From contig JBLXBZ010000001.1 of NCBI GenBank assembly GCA_048265185.1, positions 372,001 to 436,000 of the forward strand: a DNA stretch of 64,000 nucleotides, in the 5' to 3' direction. Numbering within the stretch: position 1 is the first letter of the stretch; the number at the start of each line of letters is the position of its first letter. Made by a program: the position numbers and the translations under genes. Below the pieces are notes generated by a model, which saw nothing but the letters and a program-made list of their open reading frames with translations, did no database searches and had not been told where the DNA came from. This stretch comes from JBLXBZ01 sp048265185 (GTDB lineage: Bacteria; Pseudomonadota; Alphaproteobacteria; Rhizobiales; Stappiaceae). This document shows, piece by piece, positions 54,948 to 62,569 of the stretch.

Positions 54948-56069
54948 CTAGTATGCGCTTTCACCGGAACCGGTGTTCCTCACCACAATTTGGGGCGTCG
55001 TCTCAGTAGGTTTCGGCAACTTCAGCCCCCAAGGGTATACGGGATCTGAGTCGCGTTCATATTGGTACACAACCGCTTGAGGCACGTTGCGTCTGTCGTA
55101 TCGCTTCCCAAGGCTGAAAACGAGGCTGTTTGGAGCGGCAAGCACCAAGTGCACTTTTTTGACCCCTGCTTCCTCGAACTGCTTTGCCGCTCCTAGGAAT
55201 TGCGTGGCAAGCGCAGCCTGCTTGGTTGCCGACCAGTGGCTGTCTTGTCCCCGTCCTTCGAGATCCATACGAAGCACCGGGAGGCCAGTAAAAGCTCTAT
55301 CAAGGTTTTCATCGAGAATGGGATATGACGCCGAAACCGCGATCACCGCTTCGCTAAAGGCGCTTTCCGGTGGTTTCCAGTCTACCTTGAAGCGATTGCC
55401 GTCGTCGTCATCGTTGACCTTCCTCCATCGCTCCTGAGTTCGATCCCAGTCCCACAATTCCACCGGTCCCTCGTCGTCCAGAAGCACTCCAAGCAGGAAG
55501 GTGAAGGGGACGGGCGTAAGCCCACCATAGACGAGAGCGATGTCATCCCGGTCCTTGTCCGTTCGGCGGCGGCGCAGGTCGCCGATGATCTGCATGACTT
55601 CTTGGGCGGCACCATCCGGATCGATAACTCGGCCGTCTCGGTTGAAACGCCTCAAGTCCACCAAGGAGTCATCTACTCGGCAGCGCAGATTTTTGGACAC
55701 GGACGCCGAGAGGGAGCGGCCCTGTTCGTCCCTCAACCCTCTCGATTCGATGACGATCGCTCTTGTTTTCGCGGTGCGTGCTTCTTCTCGACGCTGGTCT
55801 CGCAGTGACCACACGCCCCCGATAACTATCAAGATTACTGCTAGTGCCAACCGTGTCACGGAAAGGTATTCGGCTGGCGAGTCAGACACCGACAAGCTTA
55901 CTGACTGGCCTTCTCCTTTCCAAATCAGGTCCGCTGCCGGAAAGCCTGCCCATATACCGTCATACAGCATCAGCGCGGCACCGCAGGTGAGGAAAATGCG
56001 AGCAGGTGTACGAACCCGCGTCGCATAATCGACCACCTTCTTGATTGCGTACTCAAAGGTGGATTTCAT
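54948..56069 (-). CDS. CBASS effector: two-transmembrane SAVED-domain protein
   Basis: About 373 residues. Two membrane segments (about 24-45 and 70-90) are followed by a cytosolic SAVED domain with 'DIALVYGGLTPVPFTFLLGV' and 'VKKVHLVLAAPNSLVFSLGK', the sites that bind cyclic oligonucleotides. By analogy to other TM-SAVED effectors, ligand binding should oligomerise it and breach the inner membrane, killing the infected cell. Its ATG (56069) overlaps the E2 stop as TGATG. It is the last intact gene of the CBASS operon. Confidence 0.9.
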   Translation of the reverse strand: MKSTFEYAIKKVVDYATRVRTPARIFLTCGAALMLYDGIWAGFPAADLIWKGEGQSVSLSVSDSPAEYLSVTRLALAVILIVIGGVWSLRDQRREEARTAKTRAIVIESRGLRDEQGRSLSASVSKNLRCRVDDSLVDLRRFNRDGRVIDPDGAAQEVMQIIGDLRRRRTDKDRDDIALVYGGLTPVPFTFLLGVLLDDEGPVELWDWDRTQERWRKVNDDDDGNRFKVDWKPPESAFSEAVIAVSASYPILDENLDRAFTGLPVLRMDLEGRGQDSHWSATKQAALATQFLGAAKQFEEAGVKKVHLVLAAPNSLVFSLGKRYDRRNVPQAVVYQYERDSDPVYPWGLKLPKPTETTPQIVVRNTGSGESAY

Positions 56070-56551
56070 CAATTAGACTCCGCATCTCGTTCCATACCAG
56101 CCCCGACGGAGATTGGACCCGGTGCGCTTTTGCCGCGCCACAGTCCGTCCACGTGCCAAAGCTCGTAGTGATGCAGCCACTCGGACGTCCAAGGAACCGT
56201 GCTGTCTGCAATCCACATCGTGCCGTCCCATTCCCGAGTGTCCGGATCGAAGAGGCAAAGCGCCGACCTTTCCGGAACTTCCTCGTCATACATCAGGTGA
56301 GGGACATCGATGAACCGCTCACCCTGTCGTGGGCGAATTACCGGATCGAGAACGAAGGCAAACGGACATTTGTTCGGCGTCTGCCAGTTCCACAGGATCG
56401 CAACTTGATATTCCATTTGAAATCCCCGGAGAGGTCCTATCCACTCCAGGTGACGATTTCGACCAACTATGCTCGGTTTCAGCATCGGCCAGCGCTTTTC
56501 CATTCGCGAAACCTGCGCTTGCGGCGATCGAGGCTTCGAACGACGGATCAT
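56069..56551 (-). CDS. E2-like ubiquitin-conjugation protein of short type II CBASS
   Basis: 160 residues with an E2-like core: 'RNRHLEWIGPLRGFQMEYQV', 'FAFVLDPVIRPRQGERFIDV', then the catalytic region 'RSALCLFDPDTREWDG' (Cys99) and 'DSTVPWTSEWLHHYELWHVD'. This pattern is that of stand-alone E2 proteins in CBASS operons without E1 or JAB genes; related proteins attach the CD-NTase C-terminus to targets and raise its activity. Start and stop overlap both neighbours (ATGA, TGATG), so all three genes are translated together. An internal start at Met17 is possible. Confidence 0.85.
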   Translation of the reverse strand: MIRRSKPRSPQAQVSRMEKRWPMLKPSIVGRNRHLEWIGPLRGFQMEYQVAILWNWQTPNKCPFAFVLDPVIRPRQGERFIDVPHLMYDEEVPERSALCLFDPDTREWDGTMWIADSTVPWTSEWLHHYELWHVDGLWRGKSAPGPISVGAGMERDAESN

Positions 56552-57789
56552 TTTTTCAGTTTGCCGGGGTGGAAACTATGAGGGACCGCCCTCGAAACAC
56601 GTGGCGCTCCCGTGCTGGAAGGCGACAACAACGCGGGTGCCGCCACAAACCCCTTGCCTCTTTGATATGTGTTTTGACCTGCCGGGTCGGAAAAACCGCT
56701 CAGGTATGATCGGACAGCTTTCTCGGTTACGGCTACCCCGAAAAGGCCTTCAAAAATCTGGCGGATCTCGACGAATTCGGAACGCCTGGCACGCTCCAAT
56801 TCATGAACGAGATGGCGGAGATCCTCCCGAAACATGATCATTTCCTGGACCGATGTTGGCCAACGATCATTGAAATTCTCAGAAGGCAAAGCTGGGTTTC
56901 GTTCTTCCGGCCATACTCCTGTTTCGAGGGCAAGTGTCATTTTCTGACCGAGGACGGCGGCCAAGCTTTCCAGCTGAGAGCACAACCCGTTGGGGTCCTC
57001 CGGGATTTCTGCTGCCACCTTCGACAAGTAAACGGAAATCGGACGCTTCTCTTTTCTCTTCGCGTAGCGGAGGTTGAGATACCGCTTCATGAGTTTGAGC
57101 GTAATTACTTGAGGAGCGTCGCGCAACGGATGTGTCTCGATCGGCAAATCCTCGATCTCGGCGTCCGCACGAAAAACGGTAGAAACGAACCGGTCCCTCG
57201 GCGCTATCCGTTCCCGCATGTCCTTCAGCTGTTTTTGAAATGCAGGAGATGGCTGTGAAACGTTGCCGTTGAACCACGTGGCAAATCCATAAGGATTAAC
57301 GTCGAACTGGTCATCATTGCCGTTATCGGGGCTATGATAAATCTTGCCAACGCGTTCGATCCGAGGTTCCGAGACCGGATCCATCGGGGTGACGTCCAAA
57401 TGCATGAAAGCGAACTGGAGCTGCACACAACGGGTGCAGCGTTCGATTTTCTGAACGTCCGGAAAGCCTTCAAAAGCCGCGTTGAGTTCATCAAGAACTC
57501 GTGAGATCGACCAGCCCATAGGCCGGGGGAATTCAAGAATGGCATCAAGATCGAAGCGATCTTCGTCGGCGCCGTGAACGATCGTTGCCCCAATAGCGCG
57601 AGATCCCTGCGCGTATACGACCGCATCGTCCAAAAAGGACCGCAGTGGGCTGGACGGTCTCTGCAAGTGTTCTGGGATCAGGTGATACCGCTTGTTGGCT
57701 ACCCGGCGATCCCGGTCACTCAGCTCGAGTTCTAGGACCGTCGCCAAAAGCAGCGCATCCAAGTTTGGCGATGATTTGTCGAGGGGCAT
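56548..57789 (-). CDS. CBASS CD-NTase (cGAS/DncV-like nucleotidyltransferase)
   Basis: 413 residues. The nucleotidyltransferase core has 'YAQGSRAIGATIVHG' (Gly-Ser at 62-63) and 'DRFDLDAILEF' (Asp80, Asp82), with a third acidic residue in 'FMHLDVTPMD'. The ATG at 57789 is preceded by AAGGAG at optimal spacing; the frame is open to 57900 but that part overlaps the leader hairpin. The C-terminus is a flexible tail ending 'SRAVPHSFHPGKLKK', the region expected to be the substrate of the E2 partner. On infection it should make a cyclic di- or trinucleotide; the product cannot be read from the sequence. Confidence 0.92.
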   Translation of the reverse strand: MPLDKSSPNLDALLLATVLELELSDRDRRVANKRYHLIPEHLQRPSSPLRSFLDDAVVYAQGSRAIGATIVHGADEDRFDLDAILEFPRPMGWSISRVLDELNAAFEGFPDVQKIERCTRCVQLQFAFMHLDVTPMDPVSEPRIERVGKIYHSPDNGNDDQFDVNPYGFATWFNGNVSQPSPAFQKQLKDMRERIAPRDRFVSTVFRADAEIEDLPIETHPLRDAPQVITLKLMKRYLNLRYAKRKEKRPISVYLSKVAAEIPEDPNGLCSQLESLAAVLGQKMTLALETGVWPEERNPALPSENFNDRWPTSVQEMIMFREDLRHLVHELERARRSEFVEIRQIFEGLFGVAVTEKAVRSYLSGFSDPAGQNTYQRGKGFVAAPALLSPSSTGAPRVSRAVPHSFHPGKLKK

Positions 57790-57887
57790 CAAAAACTCCT
57801 TTCCATCTAGACCCTTGGATCGCCTCCCTCGACCCAATCGAGTTACGTGCACAGTATGTCGTGTTTCTATTTTGTTCTTTTTTGCTC

Positions 57888-57955
57888 TCCCGGGCGCCAT
57901 TGGCGCCCGGATTTTTTATGTGAGCCCTTATTGACCTAAATTGGCCATCCTATGC
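57888..57955 (-). repeat. Leader repeat, right copy (upstream of CBASS)
   Basis: GC hairpin CCGGGCGCC-ATT-GGCGCCCGG followed on the plus strand by ATTTTTTAT and GAGCCCTTATTGACCTAAA, TTGGCCATCCTATGC. It matches the copy at 36581-36651. Stem bases differ between copies but stay paired (A-T versus G-C at the fifth stem position), so the structure is kept. On the plus strand it also has the form of an intrinsic terminator. Confidence 0.75.
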
Positions 57956-58028
57956 GACTCGGGACACCCGGATCGTCCTAGGATAGTGGGACCGCAACTG
58001 TCGCATTTCACCCATCTCCTATTCCGTG

Positions 58029-58100
58029 CCAACCCAAGGGATTTCCTTGGGTTGGTACAAAACATTGGGTGCTATGAACAAAACTTTGGTCCTCTCACCA
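58029..58100. repeat. Right transposon end
   Basis: From the outer edge inward on the minus strand: terminal repeat TGGTGAGAGGACC, site GGACCAAAGTTTTGTTC (58076-58092), second site CACCCAATGTTTTGTAC (58055-58071), then a perfect 11-bp inverted repeat CCAACCCAAGG/CCTTGGGTTGG with a 5-nt loop (58029-58055). The two sites are 21 bp apart, close-packed as in Tn7 right ends. Confidence 0.85.
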
Positions 58101-58105
58101 TTTGA
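58101..58105. repeat. Target-site duplication, right copy (TTTGA)
   Basis: TTTGA follows the right terminal repeat directly and equals the left copy at 36664-36668. It lies 10 bp from the nrdJ stop codon. Confidence 0.93.
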
Positions 58106-58115
58106 AAATGTCTTC

Positions 58116-61100
58116 CTAACTACAGCCGCTGGTGGAGCCACATGTGTCGCATTTCAGGCAAGTGCCGTTGCGGACCATGGTGAAGTTGCCGCATTCCGCG
58201 CAGCTTTCGCCTTCATAGCCTTTCATTCTGGCTTGTGCGACTTGATGGGCGAGACTTGGCTGGGCCTTTGTCTCTGTGGCGCCGACTGAAATTTGGGTCT
58301 CGGGCGCGACTTGACGATGAAAGGCGGTGGCCGTCGCCGTAGACTGCCCATATGCGCCGCCGCTCACCGAACCGCCTGCGGCGGGCGAGGCGCCCGTTGA
58401 TCCCGCCGGGTCTGTTGGATTGGTGACCAGACGAAACCGCTCCGTTTGCCCTCGCACGAGTCCATGGGAGACCGCCGGGTTTTCTTCGCCCTCCGCACGG
58501 CCTTCATTGGCCCCGCCAGCGATGACAGTGTTACCTATCGCCTCTGGCGGCACATGCGCCAGATCGTTGCGGCCAAGGTAAGACACGGCCAATTCGCGGA
58601 AGAGGTAATCAAGAATCGAAGTCGCGTTCTTGATCGCCTCATTGCCTTGAACCATGCCAGCCGGTTCAAACCGGGTGAAGGTGAAAGCGTCGACATATTC
58701 TTCCAACGGCACTCCATATTGAAGGCCGAGCGAAATGGCGATGGCGAAATTATTCATCAGAGAGCGGAAAGCGGCGCCTTCCTTATGCATGTCGATGAAA
58801 ATTTCTCCAAGGCGTCCGTCGTGATACTCGCCGGTGGTCAGATAAACCTTATGTCCGCCGACGCGCGCCTTCTGCGTATAACCTTTGCGGCGATCCGGCA
58901 TTTTTTCGCGCTCGCGCACCGTGCGTTCGACAATACGCTCAATGACCCGCTCCGCCACCATTTCCGCTTTTGACGTCTGCGGTTTGGCGACCAAAGCCTC
59001 AACTGCGTCCTCTTCGCTGTCTTCGTCGTCGGACAAGAGCTGAGAGTTCAGCGGCTGCGACAGTTTTGAGCCATCCCGGTAAAGAGCGTTCGCCTTGAGC
59101 GCCAACTTCCAGGAAAGCATGTAAGCTTCTTTGCAGTCGTCGACGGTGGCGTCATTGGGCATATTGATGGTTTTGGAAATCGCCCCGGAGATGAAAGGCT
59201 GCGCCGCCGCCATCATCCGGATATGGCTTTCAACGGAAAGATATCTCTTGCCTATCCGCCCGCATGGATTGGCGCAGTCAAAGACCGGGTAATGTTCTTC
59301 CTTGAGGAAGGGCGCGCCTTCAAGAGTCATGGCTCCACACACATGGGTGTTGGCCGCTTCAATGTCTTTGCGTGAAAACCCAAGGAAGCTCAGAAGATCA
59401 AATTCGGGATTGTCCAATTCGCTCGCTGGAACATTCAATGCGCCGGTCAGGAAATCGTCACCAAGGGTCCAGCGATTGAAAACGAATTTAATGTCGAAGG
59501 CTGACTTCATGCCATCGCGCAATTTTCCGAGAGCCTCGTCGTCAAATCCCTTGGCTTTCAACGCGCCGGGGTTGATCGCCGGCGCCTGTTCAAGAGAGCC
59601 ATGACCGACGGCGTAGGCCTCGATCTCGGCTATCTGGCTTTCCGAATAGCCAAGCTTACGCAGCGCTTCGGGAACCGCGCGGTTAATGATCTTGAAATAA
59701 CCGCCGCCCGCCAGCTTCTTGAATTTCACCAGCGCGAAATCAGGCTCAATGCCAGTGGTGTCGCAATCCATCACCAGGCCGATTGTTCCTGTTGGCGCGA
59801 TTACCGTGGATTGAGCGTTGCGGTAGCCATGGGCTTCGCCGAGCTCAAGCGCGCGATCCCACGCAAGCTGCGCACGCTCAATCAACGCCTTGTCAGGGCA
59901 AGACGCGTGGTCGAGCGGCACAGGGGGCGTGTTGAGCGCTTCATAGCCTTTATCTTCGCCATAGGCCGCTCGGCGATGGTTACGCATGACGCGCAGCATG
60001 TGATCCGCATTTTCGGCGTAACCGGGGAAGGGGCCTAGCTCTTTCGCCATTTCGGCGGAGGTCGCATAAGAAACGCCGGTCATGATGGCGCTGAGCGCTC
60101 CGCAAATGGCGCGACCTTCATCGCTGTCATAGGGAATGCCGGATGTCATCAGAAGTCCGCCGATATTGGCGTAGCCAAGACCAAGCGTTCGGAACTTATA
60201 AGAGCGTTCGGCAATTTCCTTTGATGGGAACTGGGCCATCAGAACGGAGACTTCCAGAACGATCGTCCACAAGCGAACCGCATGTTCATAGCGCTCCACG
60301 TCCACGGATCTGTCGTCGCGGCGGAACTGCAATAGGTTCAATGACGCAAGATTGCAGGCCGTGTCGTCAAGGAACATATATTCCGAACAAGGATTGGAGG
60401 CGCGAATTTCGCCGGAGGCGGGGCAGGTGTGCCAGTCGTTGATGGTGGTGTGATACTGAATGCCAGGATCCGCCGAGGCCCATGCGGCGTAACCGATTTG
60501 CTCCCAAAGATCCTGAGCCTTAATGGTCTTCATCACCGCGCCGCCGCGCCGAGCGGTCAGATCCCATTCTCCGTTTTCAACGACAGCCGATAAAAAGCCG
60601 TCCGTAACGCGAACGGAGTTATTCGAGTTCTGACCGGAAACCGTCAGATAAGCCTCAGAATCCCAGTCTACGTCATAAATCGGGAACTCAATGTTCGTGT
60701 AGCCTTGACGCGCGAATTGTATGACGCGCTGGATGTAATTCTCCGGCACCAACATTTTTTTCGCCGCGCGAATTTCACGCTTTAGCGCCGGGTTTTTTGC
60801 CGGATCGTAGCAGTCTCCGTCCGGTCCCTCGCAATTGACGCAGGCCTTCATGATGGCGGAAAGGTGCTTTTGGCAAATCTTGGAGCCAGTGACCAGCGCC
60901 GCCACTTTTTGCTCTTCCTTCACTTTCCAATTGACGTAAGATTCAATGTCAGGGTGATCGACGTCAACAACGACCATTTTGGCCGCCCGGCGCGTCGTGC
61001 CTCCCGATTTGATTGCGCCGGCGGCGCGGTCGCCAATCTTGAGGAAGCTCATCAAGCCGGAGGACTTGCCGCCGCCTGACAGCTTTTCGCCTTCGCCGCG

Positions 61101-61814
61101 CAAGCGTGAGAAATTCGAGCCGGTGCCGGAACCATATTTGAACAAGCGCGCTTCGCGCACCCAAAGGTCCATGATGCCATTGTCATTGACCAGATCGTCT
61201 TCCACCGACTGAATGAAGCATGCGTGGGGCTGCGGGTGCTCGTAAGCGGTGGCGGAGCGGGTTAACTCGCCCGTTTGATAGTCGACATAGTGATGGCCCT
61301 GACTGGGGCCATCGATGCCATAGGCCCAGTGCAGGCCGGTGTTGAACCATTGCGGGCTGTTGGGCGCGACTTTTTGCGTTGCGAGCATGAATCGCAATTC
61401 GTCGAAGAACGCCTGAGCGTCTGATTCTTCGTCGAAATATCCGCCTTTCCACCCCCAATAGGTCCATGTTCCGGCGAGCCGGTCAAAAACCTGGCGCGCG
61501 TCCGTCTCCGAGCCGAAACGCTCGTCTTCCGGCAAATCCGCAAGAGCCGCTTCATCAGGAATATGGCGCCACAGCCATGAGGGGACGGCGTTCTCTTCAA
61601 CTGCCTTCATACGGGCGGGGATCCCCGCTTTTCGGAAGTATTTTTGAGCGAGAATGTCCGCGGCGACCTGAGAAAACTGGGCTGGAACCTGTATGTCGCT
61701 CAACCGGAAAACAATCGATCCATCCGGATTGCGAATCTCGCTGACGGCCGTGCGAAACTCTATGTCAGCATAAGGGGACTGCCCCTCTTGAGTATATTTT
61801 CGCTCGATCCGCAT
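58116..61814 (-). CDS. nrdJ: Vitamin B12-dependent class II ribonucleotide reductase NrdJ
   Basis: NrdJ reduces ribonucleotides with an adenosylcobalamin-derived radical and needs no oxygen. At 1232 residues it is the long NrdJ form. Visible features are 'HACFIQSVEDDL' and 'ASNPCSEYMFLDDTACNLAS' (active-site Cys, Asn, Glu), 'VIAPTGTIGLVMDCDTTGIE', and a C-terminal zinc-ribbon-like redox tail 'CAECGNFTMVRNGTCLKCDT' plus 'CGSTSGCS'. RBS AAAGGGG lies seven bases before the ATG. The 3' end abuts the Tn7-like element, and the last codons are the likely recognition site. The coding region is intact. Confidence 0.97.
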   Translation of the reverse strand: MRIERKYTQEGQSPYADIEFRTAVSEIRNPDGSIVFRLSDIQVPAQFSQVAADILAQKYFRKAGIPARMKAVEENAVPSWLWRHIPDEAALADLPEDERFGSETDARQVFDRLAGTWTYWGWKGGYFDEESDAQAFFDELRFMLATQKVAPNSPQWFNTGLHWAYGIDGPSQGHHYVDYQTGELTRSATAYEHPQPHACFIQSVEDDLVNDNGIMDLWVREARLFKYGSGTGSNFSRLRGEGEKLSGGGKSSGLMSFLKIGDRAAGAIKSGGTTRRAAKMVVVDVDHPDIESYVNWKVKEEQKVAALVTGSKICQKHLSAIMKACVNCEGPDGDCYDPAKNPALKREIRAAKKMLVPENYIQRVIQFARQGYTNIEFPIYDVDWDSEAYLTVSGQNSNNSVRVTDGFLSAVVENGEWDLTARRGGAVMKTIKAQDLWEQIGYAAWASADPGIQYHTTINDWHTCPASGEIRASNPCSEYMFLDDTACNLASLNLLQFRRDDRSVDVERYEHAVRLWTIVLEVSVLMAQFPSKEIAERSYKFRTLGLGYANIGGLLMTSGIPYDSDEGRAICGALSAIMTGVSYATSAEMAKELGPFPGYAENADHMLRVMRNHRRAAYGEDKGYEALNTPPVPLDHASCPDKALIERAQLAWDRALELGEAHGYRNAQSTVIAPTGTIGLVMDCDTTGIEPDFALVKFKKLAGGGYFKIINRAVPEALRKLGYSESQIAEIEAYAVGHGSLEQAPAINPGALKAKGFDDEALGKLRDGMKSAFDIKFVFNRWTLGDDFLTGALNVPASELDNPEFDLLSFLGFSRKDIEAANTHVCGAMTLEGAPFLKEEHYPVFDCANPCGRIGKRYLSVESHIRMMAAAQPFISGAISKTINMPNDATVDDCKEAYMLSWKLALKANALYRDGSKLSQPLNSQLLSDDEDSEEDAVEALVAKPQTSKAEMVAERVIERIVERTVREREKMPDRRKGYTQKARVGGHKVYLTTGEYHDGRLGEIFIDMHKEGAAFRSLMNNFAIAISLGLQYGVPLEEYVDAFTFTRFEPAGMVQGNEAIKNATSILDYLFRELAVSYLGRNDLAHVPPEAIGNTVIAGGANEGRAEGEENPAVSHGLVRGQTERFRLVTNPTDPAGSTGASPAAGGSVSGGAYGQSTATATAFHRQVAPETQISVGATETKAQPSLAHQVAQARMKGYEGESCAECGNFTMVRNGTCLKCDTCGSTSGCS

Positions 61815-62569
61815 TTCTTGCCCCTTTAAAAATTTTGTGCGGGATAACCCGCTTGATAAACGCCATGAAGCGCGTTCTAGATAACCGCGACCAATCGCAC
61901 GCGACGCCGCGCGTTATCCACCTGAGACGCGCAAGCTTTCACAGCATGATAATCACGTCAGACAGTTACGCGCCTGAGCCATAATTGATGTTTTGAACGT
62001 CGGCGCCGGCCGCGTTCTCGTTTATATTGCGATGCAATATACTAGCGAACTACGGGCTTTGGTCATGTGGGCGGATATTTTCGCTGACATGCCAATAACT
62101 TGCCCGGCACCCTAACTTTTCGAAACTTTTAACCCTGAGATTTAGCCCCCGAAGGCGCTCTATTCACTGACTGCAAACTAGAGCGAATCGGATCTTTAGG
62201 TCAAGTCGTGTTTGCTATCTCTTGTGCCTATGTGAGGTGACAGGGGCTAAATATTGTATATGCGTGTGGATATCGAGGAAAGCGCGCTCTCATGCAACAA
62301 AACACTTGGGATGGATGTTCGCAGACGTGATCGCTGTTGAACGGCGCGTTTTGAGAACTCGCTCCGGCTTTAGTCGCGCGCGGTAAGTCGCCCGTCCAGA
62401 TCAGGCTGACTTTCGTCTTGACGCTTGATAAAAACTCAAAATTTTTTCCTGAAAATGTTAGAGTGTCTTATGCAGAAACGTTAACGTTGTCTGACTAAGA
62501 TCGTGAGGTGGTTTTTGTCAGCTTCAAGTGAATAGTATTCGCGCTGGCGCATGTGAAAAGTGAGCCGCC
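61815..62569. promoter_or_regulatory. Regulatory region between nrdJ and the receiver gene
   Basis: About 755 bp without a protein gene. It holds a DnaA-box-like TTATCCACC (61914-61922), a perfect 19-bp palindrome TATATTGCGATGCAATATA (62023-62041), and a long-range inverted repeat ATTTAGCCCC/GGGGCTAAAT (62140-62149, 62243-62252). The first two lie 100-230 bp upstream of nrdJ and could serve its promoter. Confidence 0.5.
62140..62252. ncRNA. Possible structured RNA (113 nt)
   Basis: The ends pair over 10 bp (ATTTAGCCCC with GGGGCTAAAT) and enclose a second 7-bp stem CGCTCTA/TAGAGCG. The nested pairing suggests an RNA, but no known family signature was recognised and the strand is unclear. Confidence 0.25.

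Larger units (their letters stand above)
36669..58100. mobile_element. Tn7-like transposon with defence cargo, inserted at the 3' end of nrdJ
   Basis: Both outer ends read TGGTGAGAGGACCAAAGTTT inward, the element is bounded by a perfect 5-bp duplication (TTTGA), and each end carries further copies of a GGACCAAAGTTTTGAAC-type site. The core is tnsA, tnsB, tnsC and tniQ on the minus strand, with tnsA toward the right end as in Tn7. The right end lies 15 bp from the nrdJ stop. Cargo: KAP NTPase on the left; FtsH-like protease, Gabija-like genes with DUF4238, and short type II CBASS on the right. No Cas gene or CRISPR array was found, so it is not a CRISPR-associated transposon. All core genes are open, so it may still be active. 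Confidence 0.95.

Noticed and set aside
57790..57900. N-terminal extension of the CD-NTase (start MAPGRAKK)
   Set aside because: It runs through the leader hairpin and lacks an RBS; the ATG at 57789 has a near-perfect RBS.
36669..58100. CRISPR-associated transposon
   Set aside because: No cas gene, repeat array or second tniQ was found; the element has a separate TnsA and a long TnsD-like TniQ.
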